DNA of 64,000 nucleotides from Bradyrhizobium betae (GTDB lineage Bacteria > Pseudomonadota > Alphaproteobacteria > Rhizobiales > Xanthobacteraceae): assembly GCF_004123905.1 (NCBI RefSeq), contig NZ_MZXW01000006.1:1-64000 (forward strand), written 5' to 3'. Below, piece after piece: positions 1-8,695 of the stretch (the stretch's first letter is position 1; the number at the start of each line of letters is the position of its first letter). A program made the position numbers and the translations under genes. The notes under the pieces were generated by a model. That model saw only the letters and a list, made by a program, of their open reading frames with translations. It did no database searches and was not told where the DNA came from.

Positions 1-48
1 GAACTCGTAGAACAACGCAGCCTGTTCGACTTGCCGATGTCCCATCAT
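1..48 (-). CDS. Transposase N-terminus, IS1182-like (partial, cut by window edge)
   Basis: The minus strand from 48 reads two tandem ATG codons and then 14 more codons, open to base 1. The product begins MMGHRQVEQAALFYEF, which resembles the conserved start of IS1182-family transposases (an ALFYEF-type opening before the first domain). A purine-rich AGGA stretch lies about 8 bases before the start. Only 16 codons are visible, so the family call rests on pattern memory and not on catalytic residues. The rest of the element would lie left of the window. I could not place the terminal inverted repeat with confidence in 49-300. Confidence 0.5.
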   Translation of the reverse strand, partial: MMGHRQVEQAALFYEF

Positions 49-302
49 GATCTTCAGTCCTGCCAATTAGACTGACTGAATCACTGATCCCTCTGCGTCG
101 CAACAGTCGCCTTTTTCAACACAATCGGCCCTCAGCTGAACAACGAAAGGGCCGCCGCCATGTCGGCTGTCTGCGGGAAACCGGGCGTTGTACGATGGTA
201 GCGTTGACGGGTGCTCCTGCGGACACGGTTTGTCCGGCTGGCGGTGCCGGCTTTTGACTCGAAGTGGACCTGTGCGGTCAAGGGAGAGTCAGCGGTAAGT
301 GG

Positions 303-560
303 CTAGTCGCGAAAGCACATGCTTCCGCTGGAATGCATGCCCTTGAGATTCGTCATGTGAAATCCCGGTCTGACCCATTTGCGTTTGTAATCGCCACCGG
401 CTGGAATCCAGCCTGGGACTTCGTGGCCCTTCACTATGCCATGATTACAAAAACATCTGGTGCCACGCGGCGTGTATCTGCTGCATGGGGCATTTTGGGC
501 TTCGGCGACCGAGGGCAGCGCGATGGCGAGGAAAAATAAAGTTAAACAACCGATTTTCAT
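303..560 (-). CDS. Small secreted cysteine-containing hypothetical protein
   Basis: This is an 85-residue protein. The start at 560 is chosen over the longer upstream extension because a strong GGAGGG lies 3 bases ahead. Residues 1-21 form a classic Sec signal peptide: MK, a hydrophobic core (CLTLFFLAIAL) and a SVAEA cleavage site before Q22. The mature part of about 64 residues carries four cysteines (C26, C36, C38, C82), enough for two disulfides, and is rich in basic and glycine residues. I do not recognise the family. It sits beside an IS fragment, so it may be accessory. A periplasmic or secreted location is inferred from the signal peptide only. Confidence 0.6.
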   Translation of the reverse strand: MKIGCLTLFFLAIALPSVAEAQNAPCSRYTPRGTRCFCNHGIVKGHEVPGWIPAGGDYKRKWVRPGFHMTNLKGMHSSGSMCFRD

Positions 561-917
561 AGACCCTCCGTCTGAATGATATTTCGACCGAATGACGGAT
601 GTCCACTCTCTTCTGGCAGCACGCGACGACTGCTCCTGGGCCCTTAGCGGACTCAAAGGATTGTGCTGGCCAGACGCCTGTCCTCAGCTCCGGCAATTAC
701 CGTAGTCGTTGACTGTCACCGTAATCGCTAGAGCATGGCGGGATGAGCTGCTGGTTCAACATCGACAGCGTAAGACGTCCGATGATCGCCGCAGACCGGA
801 AGTACGAGGACATTTGACAGCGACGTCCGCCACTTCGCCATGATTGGCGGAGCAGCGGACATCAATGGCGCCGGAGCCGAGCGCTCCGATCCAACGAGGA
901 TGTGGCCTTGGACGTGC
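561..917. other. Intergenic region without a recognisable gene
   Basis: This 357-base stretch separates the small secreted protein (its promoter must lie at the left end) from the DUF2158 gene. The short frames on both strands lack ribosome sites and have unnatural composition. I see no RNA gene, clear repeat or terminator in it. Confidence 0.4.
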
Positions 918-1115
918 CTACTCCTCGTCTTCGTCGTCCTCATCGTCGTCCAGTTCTTCCAGCTGCTCGAGCACGGCGAGCGGCAGGGTCTCCCGAAACA
1001 GGTCGCCTTCGACGCCCATCCAGAGACAGGTCACGTCGTTGCCTTTGACGTCCGCGACGGTCAGCGGCTGGCCGCCGGATTTGAGCATGACGATATCGCC
1101 GGCTTTCAGTTCCAT
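918..1115 (-). CDS. YodC family protein (DUF2158)
   Basis: This 65-residue protein opens MELKAGDIVMLKSGGQPLTV. A GD-V-L-SGG-P-MTV pattern followed by C-W is the hallmark of DUF2158/YodC small proteins. The fold is probably a small beta barrel, and the function is unknown. The usual domain fills residues 1-50. It is followed by a strongly acidic tail (ELDDDEDDEDEE) encoded by a trinucleotide-rich run at 918-955. An AAGGA box 7 bases before the ATG supports the start. The tail is longer and more acidic than in typical members and could mediate binding to basic partners (inference). Confidence 0.8.
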   Translation of the reverse strand: MELKAGDIVMLKSGGQPLTVADVKGNDVTCLWMGVEGDLFRETLPLAVLEQLEELDDDEDDEDEE

Positions 1116-1440
1116 GGATGGTCCTTTCGGGTTGGTTGACAGAGAGTTGATTGACGAGAGAAGAGGCTAGCGAGCCGTCACGACATGCCGGTCATGGCTG
1201 CGGATCCACGGATGCGCGTATCCGCCCGTGCAGACTGAAACGCCGATGACAGAGGTTCGAGTGGGGGATCGCTCGAGGGGCACGCAAGGGCTCTTCGGTC
1301 CCGAACGCGGCGATGATGGCATCATGCCCCTGTTTTGCCCGACGGGTCAAGCGATTTCGTAAAATCCGCAAGCAATTGATTTTGCAGGAGCGCCCTTACT
1401 GTGCATGGGGTTGTTTCGATGTTTTTGTTGTCGCGGCCTG
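1116..1440. other. Intergenic region ending in a dispersed repeat
   Basis: The left half should contain the promoter of the DUF2158 gene. The right part (from about 1323) is repeat-like sequence described separately. No gene is supported in this 325-base stretch. Confidence 0.4.
1323..1431. repeat. Dispersed Bradyrhizobium-type repeat, copy 1 (GTGCATGGGGTTGTTT core)
   Basis: A block running from GCCCCTGTTTTGCCCGACGG to CTGTGCATGGGGTTGTTT and a T-rich tail lies directly downstream of the HAD hydrolase gene. The core at 1398-1431 reappears almost unchanged at 44814-44851. The matching segment in this window is about 35 bases. That the rest belongs to a genome-wide repeat is my recollection of Bradyrhizobium intergenic sequence, not something shown here. 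Confidence 0.55.
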
Positions 1441-2184
1441 TTACGGCCTGCCGGGCACCAGTTCGGTCAGCGAGCGGATGATGCGGTCGGGCCTGACGGT
1501 CGAGCCTTCGGGCAGGCCGTCGCCATGCACGTCGATCCAGATCGCATAGATGCCGAGGCGCTGCGGCGTCACGACTTCCCATTCCAGATTGTCGCCGATC
1601 ATCCAGGTGTCTTTTGCGGTGACGCCGAGCGCCTCCATCGCGTGCAGATAGGCGCGCTCCTCGGGCTTGCCGAAACCGTGCTCGCCCTCGATCTGGATGT
1701 GATCGAAGCGATGGGTCAGCTCGAAGCGCTCGACCTTGGCGCGTTGCATGTCGGCGGCGCCATTGGTGACCAGCGCGAGCTTGATGCCGCGTGCCCTGAA
1801 CGCGTCGATCGCATCATGTGCGCCGGGGAAAACGAAGATCGCTTCCTCGCGGTAGGTGGTGAAGCGGTCGGCGAGGCGAATGGCGAGGTCGTCGGGCAGG
1901 GCGCGGTGACCGGCGGCTGCAAGCGCAGCAAAGCCGCCCTTGACCGTCAGGTGCCGCGCTTCGGCGAGTTTCATCCGCCACGAGGCGTCCGCATTGGCCC
2001 AGAAGTTCTTTGCGAAGGCGAGTACAGTGGTTGCGACCTGCTGCGGCTGCAGCGGCGCAAGCTCCTCGGCAAATTCGTTCGTGATCGTGTTCCAGGCGAT
2101 CTCGGGCCGGCCATAGGCCGACAGGATGGTGTCGTCCATGTCGATCAGCATGGCGCGCGGCAGCGGCCTCATTGCAGTGGTCAT
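1441..2184 (-). CDS. HAD family hydrolase
   Basis: This 247-residue haloacid-dehalogenase-superfamily phosphatase has all four motifs: I, DMDDT at residues 15-19 (nucleophile D15 and acid/base D17); II, LALVTNG; III, the lysine in FGKPEERAY; and [13 protein letters not shown] cap domain of the helical C1 type lies between motifs I and II. The substrate is probably a small phosphorylated metabolite, but it cannot be told from sequence. The start at 2184 overlaps the hemF stop as ATGA, implying translational coupling. An alternative ATG at 2190 adds two residues, and the GGAGG upstream does not decide between them. The stop TAA abuts a dispersed repeat. Confidence 0.87.
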   Translation of the reverse strand: MTTAMRPLPRAMLIDMDDTILSAYGRPEIAWNTITNEFAEELAPLQPQQVATTVLAFAKNFWANADASWRMKLAEARHLTVKGGFAALAAAGHRALPDDLAIRLADRFTTYREEAIFVFPGAHDAIDAFRARGIKLALVTNGAADMQRAKVERFELTHRFDHIQIEGEHGFGKPEERAYLHAMEALGVTAKDTWMIGDNLEWEVVTPQRLGIYAIWIDVHGDGLPEGSTVRPDRIIRSLTELVPGRP

Positions 2185-3074
2185 GGCCATTTCACCTCCG
2201 GCGGCAGCGACGACAGGATGGAGTCCACATTGCCGCCGGTCTTGAGCCCGAAGATGGTGCCGCGGTCGTAGAGCAAATTGAATTCGACATAGCGGCCGCG
2301 GCGGATCAATTGCTCCTCGCGATCCTCGGCGGTCCAGCTCGTCGCGAAATTGCGCCGGACGATGTCGGGATAGATCTTCTGGAAGGCGCGGCCGACGTCC
2401 TGGGTGAAGGCGAGGTCAGCGTCCCAGTCGCCGCTGTCGTGCCAGTCGTAGAAGATGCCGCCGACGCCGCGCGCCTCTTTCCGGTGCGGCAGGTAAAAGT
2501 ACTCGTCGCACCATTTCTTGTACTTGTCGTAATCGGCAACGCCGTTCGGCTGCGTGCACGCCTCCTTCATCGCGGCGTGGAAGGCGAGCGTGTCGGCATC
2601 GTCCTGCGTGCGCCTTCGGTCCAGCATCGGCGTCAGATCGGCGCCGCCGCCGAACCACGCCTTGGTGGTGACGACGAAGCGCGTGTTCATGTGCACGGCC
2701 GGCACGTGCGGATTGCGCAGGTGCGCGATCAGCGAGATGCCGGAGGCCCAGAACTTCGGGTCATCGGCCGCGCCGGGAATCTGCGCGCGAAACTCGGGCG
2801 CGAATTCGCCGTGCACGGTCGAGCAGTGCACGCCGACCTTCTCGAATAGCCGGCCCGACATTATCGACATCACACCGCCGCCGCCAGGCGCGCCAGAGTG
2901 GTCGGTGCGCTGCCACGGCGTGCGTTTGAATCGGCCGGCCTCGCCCGGATAGAGGCTTTGCGGCGCGTCATCCTCGAGCCGCTCGAAGTTTTCGCAGATG
3001 TCGTCGCGCAGAGCCTCGAACCAGGCGCGGGCGCGGGCCTTGCGGTCGTCAATCGTCGAATCGTCCATCTGCAT
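2181..3074 (-). CDS. hemF: Oxygen-dependent coproporphyrinogen III oxidase
   Basis: HemF (297 residues) decarboxylates two propionate side chains of coproporphyrinogen III to give protoporphyrinogen IX in haem synthesis, using O2, in the cytosol. Diagnostic segments are present: the [16 protein letters not shown] region near residue 52, [10 protein letters not shown] near residue 140, [16 protein letters not shown] near 190 and a C-terminal [16 protein letters not shown]. The length matches the family (about 300). The open frame extends far upstream, but the homologous region begins at MQMDD, with a GGGA ahead of it. The gene overlaps the HAD hydrolase by 4 bases. A palindromic repeat separates it from queD. 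Confidence 0.95.
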   Translation of the reverse strand: MQMDDSTIDDRKARARAWFEALRDDICENFERLEDDAPQSLYPGEAGRFKRTPWQRTDHSGAPGGGGVMSIMSGRLFEKVGVHCSTVHGEFAPEFRAQIPGAADDPKFWASGISLIAHLRNPHVPAVHMNTRFVVTTKAWFGGGADLTPMLDRRRTQDDADTLAFHAAMKEACTQPNGVADYDKYKKWCDEYFYLPHRKEARGVGGIFYDWHDSGDWDADLAFTQDVGRAFQKIYPDIVRRNFATSWTAEDREEQLIRRGRYVEFNLLYDRGTIFGLKTGGNVDSILSSLPPEVKWP

Positions 3075-3083
3075 TCCCGGTCC

Positions 3084-3175
3084 CGTAGGGTGGGCAAAGG
3101 CGCCCTTGCGCCGTGCCCACCATCTATCACCGTTTGTCTTGAATGGTGGGCAGCTTGCGCTTTGCCCACCCTGCG
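3084..3175. repeat. GTAGGGTGGGCAAAG palindromic repeat, copy 1
   Basis: The outer arms CGTAGGGTGGGCAAAG and CTTTGCCCACCCTGCG are inverted copies. An inner pair (GCCGTGCCCACCAT / ATGGTGGGCAG) gives a long cruciform. The element lies between hemF and queD and has relatives at 34582-34673 and 40863-40973. Confidence 0.8.
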
Positions 3176-3178
3176 AAT

Positions 3179-3544
3179 TCACCCTTGCGGACCGTAATAG
3201 GTGCAGCTCTCGTTGCAACTGTCGCGGTGGATGCTGACGCGGGTCAGCTTGCCGATATGAGCCAGCCGCTCCCAGACGAAGCGCGACAGGTTTTCCAGCG
3301 TCGGTGTACCCAGCGCCTCGATCTTGTTGAGGAACTTGTGGTCCAGCGTCACGCGCACCTCCTCGATCGCGCGCTGGAGCAGGCCGAGGTCGACCACCAT
3401 GCCGGTCTTGGGATCCGGTGTGCCGCGCACGGTCACTTCGGCGCGGAAGGAGTGGCCGTGGATCTCTTCGCTCGCTGCGCCAAAGGTCGTTCCCGTCAGC
3501 GAATGCGCCGCCTCGAAGCGGAACGATTTCGTCAATTCCCACAT
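3179..3544 (-). CDS. queD: 6-carboxytetrahydropterin synthase (QueD)
   Basis: QueD (121 residues, PTPS family) converts dihydroneopterin triphosphate to 6-carboxytetrahydropterin in the queuosine/7-deazaguanine pathway. Zinc ligands are visible as FEAAHSL near residue 14 and IHGHSF near 30. The C-terminal [11 protein letters not shown] matches the family end. Oddly, the cysteine that precedes HGHS in E. coli QueD (CGRLHGHS) is not there; the segment reads [12 protein letters not shown] use the ATG at 3544. A longer TTG-initiated form (3559) lacks a ribosome site. It lies 17 bases after queE, so the two are co-transcribed. Confidence 0.9.
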   Translation of the reverse strand: MWELTKSFRFEAAHSLTGTTFGAASEEIHGHSFRAEVTVRGTPDPKTGMVVDLGLLQRAIEEVRVTLDHKFLNKIEALGTPTLENLSRFVWERLAHIGKLTRVSIHRDSCNESCTYYGPQG

Positions 3545-3561
3545 CTGTTCGAAAACCAATC

Positions 3562-4194
3562 CTATCTGATGCCGAGCGATTTATGCGTCTGCACGCTGAG
3601 CCGCCATTGCGGATGCCGCAGGCAGTAATCGATCGCTTGTGCGGTGTTCTTGATGACGTCGGGGCCGTCCATCGGCTGGAGCGAGAAGCGCTTGAAGGCG
3701 AGGCCCTCGAAGGTCTCGGGCGCGGCGAGGGCCTGCGGATAAACCAGCTTGAGCTCGTGGCCGCGGCGCTGGACGAGCTCGCTGCCGCCCTTGGGGCTGA
3801 CGCAGATCCAGTCGAGCCCCGCGGGCGCTTCAATCGTGCCGTTGGTCTCGACGCCGATCTCGAAGCCGCGCGCATGGAGCGCGTCGATCAGCGCGCCGTC
3901 GACCTGGAGCAGCGGCTCGCCGCCGGTCAGCACCGCGTAGCGGTTGTCGGAGGCGGCGGTCCATTGCGCGGCGATGGTGTCGGCGAGTTCCGCAGCCGTT
4001 GCATAGCGTCCGCCGAGCGTGCCGTCGGTGCCGACGAAATCCGTGTCACAGAATTTGCAGGTCGCATCCTGACGGTCGGCCTCGCGGCCGCTCCAGAGGT
4101 TGCAGCCGGCAAAACGGCAAAACACGGACGCGCGCCCGGCATGGGCGCCTTCGCCTTGCAGGGTCAGGAAGATTTCCTTGACCGCGTAACTCAA
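3562..4194 (-). CDS. queE: 7-carboxy-7-deazaguanine synthase (QueE), TTG start
   Basis: QueE is a radical SAM enzyme (210 residues) that contracts 6-carboxytetrahydropterin to 7-carboxy-7-deazaguanine, the step after QueD. The unusual cluster motif CX14CX2C is present (C31, C46, C49), as in proteobacterial QueE and unlike the canonical CX3CX2C. Substrate and SAM segments FLTLQGEG (9-16) and LTGGEPLL follow family order. The start codon is TTG at 4194, fixed by GAGGAG about 7 bases upstream and by the conserved start of homologs. QueC and the later genes are not in the window. Confidence 0.93.
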   Translation of the reverse strand: MSYAVKEIFLTLQGEGAHAGRASVFCRFAGCNLWSGREADRQDATCKFCDTDFVGTDGTLGGRYATAAELADTIAAQWTAASDNRYAVLTGGEPLLQVDGALIDALHARGFEIGVETNGTIEAPAGLDWICVSPKGGSELVQRRGHELKLVYPQALAAPETFEGLAFKRFSLQPMDGPDVIKNTAQAIDYCLRHPQWRLSVQTHKSLGIR

Positions 4195-4212
4195 TCGTCT
4201 CTCCTCAACATC

Positions 4213-4671
4213 TCAAGCTTGCGGGTTCCGGGTCTGCCGCAGCGCCTCGCCTGCGGCCATCGCTGCGGTCATGGCGACATTGAGCGACCGCAGCCCGGGA
4301 GTGATCGGGATCACCAGCCGCGCATCCGCGGCCTCGACCACCGCGTCGGTGACCCCGGCGCTCTCGCGCCCGAATAGCAGGATGTCCGACGTCTGGTAAT
4401 GAAAATCGCGGTAATCGGTGGCGGCCCTCGTGGTGAACAGCAGCAGGCGGTTGCCCTGTGCCGCACGCCACTCCTCGAATTTGGACCAGGAGTCATGGCG
4501 GGTCAGGCTGACATGGTCGAGGTAATCCATTCCCGCCCGGCGGAACAAGCGGTCGGAGACCGGGAAGCCCGCCGGTTCGATGATATGGGCAGCCATGCCC
4601 AGACAGGCGCAGAGCCTGAGAATCGTGCCGGTGTTCTGGGCGATGTCGGGTTGAAAAAGTGCGATCTGCAT
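4213..4671 (-). CDS. trmL: tRNA (cytidine(34)-2'-O)-methyltransferase TrmL
   Basis: TrmL (152 residues) is a SPOUT methyltransferase that methylates the ribose of wobble base 34 in tRNA-Leu isoacceptors. It opens MQIALFQPDIAQNTGT, ends in the knotted SAM site ITPGLRSLNVAMTAA, and has LLFGRESAG between, all characteristic of the TrmL/CspR subfamily. Length is typical (about 150). The frame extends upstream, but homology begins at 4671. It lies 18 bases from queE, so a tRNA-modification operon with queE-queD is plausible. The 280-base gap to the divergent Rieske gene must carry both promoters. Confidence 0.92.
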   Translation of the reverse strand: MQIALFQPDIAQNTGTILRLCACLGMAAHIIEPAGFPVSDRLFRRAGMDYLDHVSLTRHDSWSKFEEWRAAQGNRLLLFTTRAATDYRDFHYQTSDILLFGRESAGVTDAVVEAADARLVIPITPGLRSLNVAMTAAMAAGEALRQTRNPQA

Positions 4672-4950
4672 GGGCTGTATCGGGTGGGTAGCGGGCCGGA
4701 AATGTCTCAATAAAACATCGCTGGCCGCGGAATTCGTGCATTGCACACCCCCACGCCGTTAGCGAGCTTGCGCTCGCCCGGCAAGGGTGCCAATAGAATG
4801 ATTCTGGACTGCTGTTTTCGCCTTGTTTTGGCGGGGACAAGCCAAGTTCTGCCGCCGCGGGGGGCCGCGGGCGCCGGCAGCATTGTTCCGGGGACCTTGG
4901 GGGCTCCCGGAGCGGTTCCGCTGGCAGCATAAGAAGAAAGGGTTGGAATC

Positions 4951-5481
4951 GTGACGACAGCGTCTTCGGCGGACCATCCGACACGCCGTGATTTCTTATT
5001 CGTTGCAACGGGGGCAGCTGCTGCAGTAGGGGGCGCAGCTGCGCTCTGGCCCTTCATCTCTCAAATGAATCCTGATGCGTCGACCATCGCGGCCGGTGCG
5101 CCGATCGAGGTCGATCTCAGCCCGGTCGCCGAGGGGCAGGACATCAAGGTGTTCTGGCGCGGCAAGCCGATCTACATCAGCCACCGCACCAAGAAGCAGA
5201 TCGACGAGGCGCGCGCCGTCAACGTGGCGAGCCTGCCCGATCCGCAGAGCGACGAGGCCCGGGTCAAGTCCGGCCACGAGCAGTGGCTGGTCGTGATCGG
5301 CATCTGCACCCATCTCGGCTGCATCCCGATCGCCCATGAAGGCAATTACGACGGATTCTTCTGCCCCTGCCATGGTTCGCAGTACGATTCGTCCGGCCGC
5401 ATCCGCCAGGGGCCCGCGCCCGCGAACCTGCCGGTGCCGCCGTACCAGTTCGTTTCCGACACCAAAATCCAGATCGGCTGA
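4951..5481 (+). CDS. petA: Ubiquinol-cytochrome c reductase Rieske iron-sulfur subunit
   Basis: This is the Rieske protein of the bc1 complex (fbcF in B. japonicum), 176 residues. It has a twin-arginine signal (TRRDFL, 11-16) followed by one membrane helix (about 17-38), which anchors it in the inner membrane. The 2Fe-2S ligands are C119 and H121 in CTHLGC and C138 and H141 in CPCHGS, with the C124-C140 disulfide. It accepts electrons from ubiquinol and passes them to cytochrome c1. The start is a GTG with AAGGGTTGGA upstream. It is the first gene of the bc1 operon with fbcH, 62 bases downstream. Confidence 0.96.
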   Translation: MTTASSADHPTRRDFLFVATGAAAAVGGAAALWPFISQMNPDASTIAAGAPIEVDLSPVAEGQDIKVFWRGKPIYISHRTKKQIDEARAVNVASLPDPQSDEARVKSGHEQWLVVIGICTHLGCIPIAHEGNYDGFFCPCHGSQYDSSGRIRQGPAPANLPVPPYQFVSDTKIQIG

Positions 5482-5543
5482 GCTTCGGACCCGCGTCCGA
5501 AGCCTCGCGCCGTCTCGTCGTCTTATTTCCTCAGGATCGCATC

Positions 5544-7607
5544 ATGAGCGGACCATCCGACTACCAGCCGAGCAATCCGGCCCTGCAATGGATCGAGCGG
5601 CGTCTGCCGATCCTCGGTCTCGTCCATTCTTCCTTCGTCGTCTATCCCACCCCGCGCAATCTGAACTATTGGTGGACCTTCGGCGCCATCCTCTCCTTCA
5701 TGCTGGGGATGCAGATCCTGACCGGCGTGATCCTGGCGATGCACTATACGCCGCATGCCGATCTCGCCTTCAAGTCGGTCGAGCTGCTGGTCCGTGACGT
5801 CAATTATGGCTGGCTGCTGCGCAACATGCATGCCTGCGGCGCGTCGATGTTCTTCTTCGCGGTCTACATCCACATGCTGCGCGGTCTCTATTACGGCTCC
5901 TACAAGGAGCCGCGCGAGGTGCTGTGGATCCTCGGCGTCGTCATCTACCTCCTGATGATGGCGACGGGCTTCATGGGCTACGTGCTGCCGTGGGGCCAGA
6001 TGAGCTTCTGGGGCGCCACCGTCATCACCAATCTGTTCTCCGCCATTCCCTATGTCGGCGAGAGCATCGTGACGCTGTTGTGGGGCGGCTATTCGGTCGG
6101 CAATCCGACGCTGAACCGCTTCTTCTCGCTGCACTATCTGCTGCCGTTCCTGATCGCGGGCGTTGTCGTGCTCCACGTCTGGGCGCTGCACGTCGCCGGC
6201 CAGAACAATCCTGACGGCGTCGAGCCGAAGACGGAAAAGGATACGGTTCCGTTCACGCCGCACGCGACCATCAAGGACGGATTTGGCGTCGCCTGCTTCC
6301 TGCTGCTCTACGCCTGGTTCATCTTCTACATGCCGAACTATCTCGGCGACGCCGACAACTACATTCCGGCGAACCCGGGCGTGACCCCACCGCATATCGT
6401 GCCGGAATGGTATTACCTGCCGTTCTACGCGATCCTGCGCTCGATCCCGAACAAGCTCGCGGGCGTGATCGGGATGTTCTCGGCGATCATCATCCTGTGC
6501 TTCCTGCCCTGGCTCGACGCCGCCAAGACGAGGTCGTCGAAGTACCGGCCGCTGGCCAAACAGTTCTTCTGGATCTTCGTCGCGGTCTGCATCCTGCTCG
6601 GTTATCTCGGCGCGCAGCCGCCGGAAGGCATCTACGTGATCGCCGGCCGGGTCCTCACTGTCTGCTACTTCGCCTACTTCCTGATCGTGCTGCCGCTGCT
6701 CTCGCGCATCGAGACGCCGCGCCCGGTGCCGAACTCGATCTCGGAGGCGATCCTGGCCAAGGGCGGCAAGGCCGTCGCCTCCGTCGCGGTCATACTCGTC
6801 GCCGCCGTCGCGCTGTTCCTCGGCAGCCTCGGGGATGCCCGTGCCAACGAAGGCAGCGACAGGCCGCCGGGCAACAAATGGTCGTTCGCCGGTCCGTTCG
6901 GCAAGTACGACCGCGGCGCGCTCCAGCGTGGCCTGAAGGTCTACAAGGAGGTCTGCTCCAGCTGCCACGGCCTGTCCTTCATCGCCTTCCGCAACCTCGC
7001 GGAAGCCGGCGGCCCCGGCTATTCGGTGGCGCAGGCGGCGGCGTTTGCCTCGGACTACAAGGTCAAGGACGGCCCGAACGACGCCGGTGACATGTTCGAG
7101 CGTCCGGGCCGGCCGGCGGATTATTTCCCTTCGCCATTTCCGAACGAGCAGGCCGCGCGCGCGGCGAATGGCGGCGCGGCGCCGCCCGACCTGTCGCTGA
7201 TCACCAAGGCGCGCTCCTACGGCCGCGGCTTCCCGATGTTCATCATCGACTTCTTCACCCAGTATCAGGAGCAGGGCCCGGACTACGTCGCGGCGTTGCT
7301 CCAGGGGTTCGAGGAGAAGGTGCCGGAGGGGGTGACCATCCCGGAGGGATCGTACTACAACAAGTACTTCCCGGGCCACGCCATCAAGATGCCGAAGCCG
7401 CTCAGCGACGGCCAGGTGACCTATGACGACGGCTCGCCGGCCACGGTCGCCCAATATTCCAAGGACGTCACCACGTTCCTGATGTGGACCGCCGAACCGC
7501 ACATGGAAGCGCGCAAGCGCTTGGGCTTCCAGGTGTTCGTGTTCCTGATCATCTTCGCGTTCTTGATGTACTTCACCAAGAAGAAGGTCTGGGCCGACTC
7601 GCACTGA
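5544..7607 (+). CDS. fbcH: Cytochrome b/c1 fusion precursor of the bc1 complex
   Basis: The 687-residue fusion is typical of Bradyrhizobium, where fbcH is known to be cleaved into cytochrome b and cytochrome c1. Residues 1 to about 400 are cytochrome b: eight membrane helices, the Qo-site PEWY motif in [12 protein letters not shown], and histidines such as HMLRGLYYG and HYLLPF for the b haems. A hydrophobic signal ending GDARANEG (near 430) starts cytochrome c1. That part carries the CXXCH haem site VCSSCHG and a C-terminal anchor helix ([16 protein letters not shown]) before KKKVW. A perfect terminator follows at 7628. It is the core respiratory complex for aerobic and symbiotic respiration. 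Confidence 0.97.
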   Translation: MSGPSDYQPSNPALQWIERRLPILGLVHSSFVVYPTPRNLNYWWTFGAILSFMLGMQILTGVILAMHYTPHADLAFKSVELLVRDVNYGWLLRNMHACGASMFFFAVYIHMLRGLYYGSYKEPREVLWILGVVIYLLMMATGFMGYVLPWGQMSFWGATVITNLFSAIPYVGESIVTLLWGGYSVGNPTLNRFFSLHYLLPFLIAGVVVLHVWALHVAGQNNPDGVEPKTEKDTVPFTPHATIKDGFGVACFLLLYAWFIFYMPNYLGDADNYIPANPGVTPPHIVPEWYYLPFYAILRSIPNKLAGVIGMFSAIIILCFLPWLDAAKTRSSKYRPLAKQFFWIFVAVCILLGYLGAQPPEGIYVIAGRVLTVCYFAYFLIVLPLLSRIETPRPVPNSISEAILAKGGKAVASVAVILVAAVALFLGSLGDARANEGSDRPPGNKWSFAGPFGKYDRGALQRGLKVYKEVCSSCHGLSFIAFRNLAEAGGPGYSVAQAAAFASDYKVKDGPNDAGDMFERPGRPADYFPSPFPNEQAARAANGGAAPPDLSLITKARSYGRGFPMFIIDFFTQYQEQGPDYVAALLQGFEEKVPEGVTIPEGSYYNKYFPGHAIKMPKPLSDGQVTYDDGSPATVAQYSKDVTTFLMWTAEPHMEARKRLGFQVFVFLIIFAFLMYFTKKKVWADSH

Positions 7608-7627
7608 GCGGCGCGAGACGAGACATG

Positions 7628-7654
7628 AAAAGCCCCCGCAAGGGGGCTTTTTTG
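7628..7654 (+). terminator. Rho-independent terminator of the bc1 operon
   Basis: AAAGCCCCC-GCAA-GGGGGCTTTTTT is a GC-rich perfect stem with a tetraloop and a T run, 20 bases after the fbcH stop. Confidence 0.93.
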
Positions 7655-7750
7655 TTGCACACGCGCGTGTGTTGTTTGGCGCGATTGCCTATTGCGCGCT
7701 CACCCGCCAAAATACCGTCAACCGCTCCCAGAAACTCGTCGGAGGACACC

Positions 7751-8425
7751 ATGGGAACCGCCATCACCTTCAAGCGCCCGGACGGCAAGGACGCCTCGGG
7801 CTATCTCGCCAACGCCGCGCGCGGCAATGCGCCGGGCGTGGTCGTGATTCAGGAATGGTGGGGCCTGTCGGACCAGATCAAGGGCCTGTGCGACCGCTTC
7901 GCGCTGGCCGGCTTCGATACGCTGGCGCCCGATCTCTACAAGGGCAAGGTCGTGCCCTATCACGACACGGACGCCGCCGGCCAAGAGATGAACTCGCTCG
8001 ACTTCATGGATGCCACCACGCAGACCGTGCGGGGCGCCACGCAATATCTGTCGCGCAACGGTGCCAAGGTCGGGCTGACAGGCTTCTGCCTCGGCGGCGC
8101 CGTCACCATCATCGGCTCGGTGCATGTGCCGGAGCTCGCCGCCGGCGTCGTGTTCTACGGCATCCCGCCGGAGCAGGCGGCCAAGCCCGCCGACGTCAAG
8201 ATCCCGCTCCAGGCCCATTTCGCCAACAAGGACGATTGGTGCACGCCGCAAGTGGTCGATGCCTTCGAAAAGGGCATGAAGGCCGCCGGCAAGTCGCTCG
8301 AGCTGTTCCGCTATGACGCCGAACACGCCTTCGTCAACGAGCAGCGCCAGGCCGTGCACGACCGCGAAGCCGCCGAGCTCGCCTGGGGCCGGGCGACGGA
8401 GTTTTTCCGGAAGCATCTGGGGTAG
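7751..8425 (+). CDS. Dienelactone hydrolase family protein
   Basis: This is a 224-residue alpha/beta hydrolase of the carboxymethylenebutenolidase type. The triad is visible as C113 in GFCLGG, an aspartate at 161-162 (NKDDW) and H192 in AEHAFVN; E36 in IQEWWG matches the residue that tunes the cysteine in DLH. Such enzymes open lactone rings in chloro-/catechol breakdown, but no other pathway genes are nearby, so the substrate is open. The ATG at 7751 follows GGAGGACACC, a strong ribosome site. The gene is isolated from fbcH by the terminator. Confidence 0.92.
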   Translation: MGTAITFKRPDGKDASGYLANAARGNAPGVVVIQEWWGLSDQIKGLCDRFALAGFDTLAPDLYKGKVVPYHDTDAAGQEMNSLDFMDATTQTVRGATQYLSRNGAKVGLTGFCLGGAVTIIGSVHVPELAAGVVFYGIPPEQAAKPADVKIPLQAHFANKDDWCTPQVVDAFEKGMKAAGKSLELFRYDAEHAFVNEQRQAVHDREAAELAWGRATEFFRKHLG

Positions 8426-8468
8426 GGAATACGTCGTTTTCGACCCGCAACTGGTATATATTCCGACC

Positions 8469-8695
8469 ATGACCAAGGTCTTGGAAGATGTGATCGAGAA
8501 GGTGAGAAAGCTGCCGGAGGACCGGCAAGCTTACGTCGCCGAGGTGCTTGAGCAGATTGTCGCCAACGACGGCGATCTGTTCGTTGTGCCTGAAGAACAC
8601 CGCGCGGCCGTGCTTGAGGGACTTGAGCAGGCCGAGCGCGGCGAGTCGCGACCGATCAGGAAATGGCGGCGCTCTGGAAGAAGTGCGGGCTGTGA
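8469..8695 (+). pseudogene. Frameshifted antitoxin of a ParDE/RelE-type module
   Basis: From ATG 8469 the frame encodes MTKVLEDVIEKVRKLPEDRQ and continues in a helix-rich antitoxin style to ERGESR near 8650. A net one-base loss there throws it out of frame. Read in the shifted frame, the DNA continues ATDQEMAALWKKCGL and stops at 8695, overlapping the toxin start by two bases as GTGA. This is the expected antitoxin-toxin junction. The unshifted reading runs on to 8726 with a basic tail unlike an antitoxin. The N-terminal DNA-binding or dimer part is intact, so a truncated protein could still be made. Confidence 0.7.

Noticed and set aside
264..539. 91-codon plus-strand frame opposite the small secreted protein
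   Set aside because: Lacks a ribosome site, while the minus strand has a strong one and a signal peptide.
844..1170. Poly-serine frame on the plus strand
   Set aside because: It is the reverse of the acidic DUF2158 tail-coding run; no ribosome site and no domain.
5523..7604. A 693-codon open frame antisense to fbcH
   Set aside because: It is an effect of GC-rich codon bias opposite a real gene; its translation is Arg/Asp/Gln-rich with no domain, and fbcH is unquestionable.
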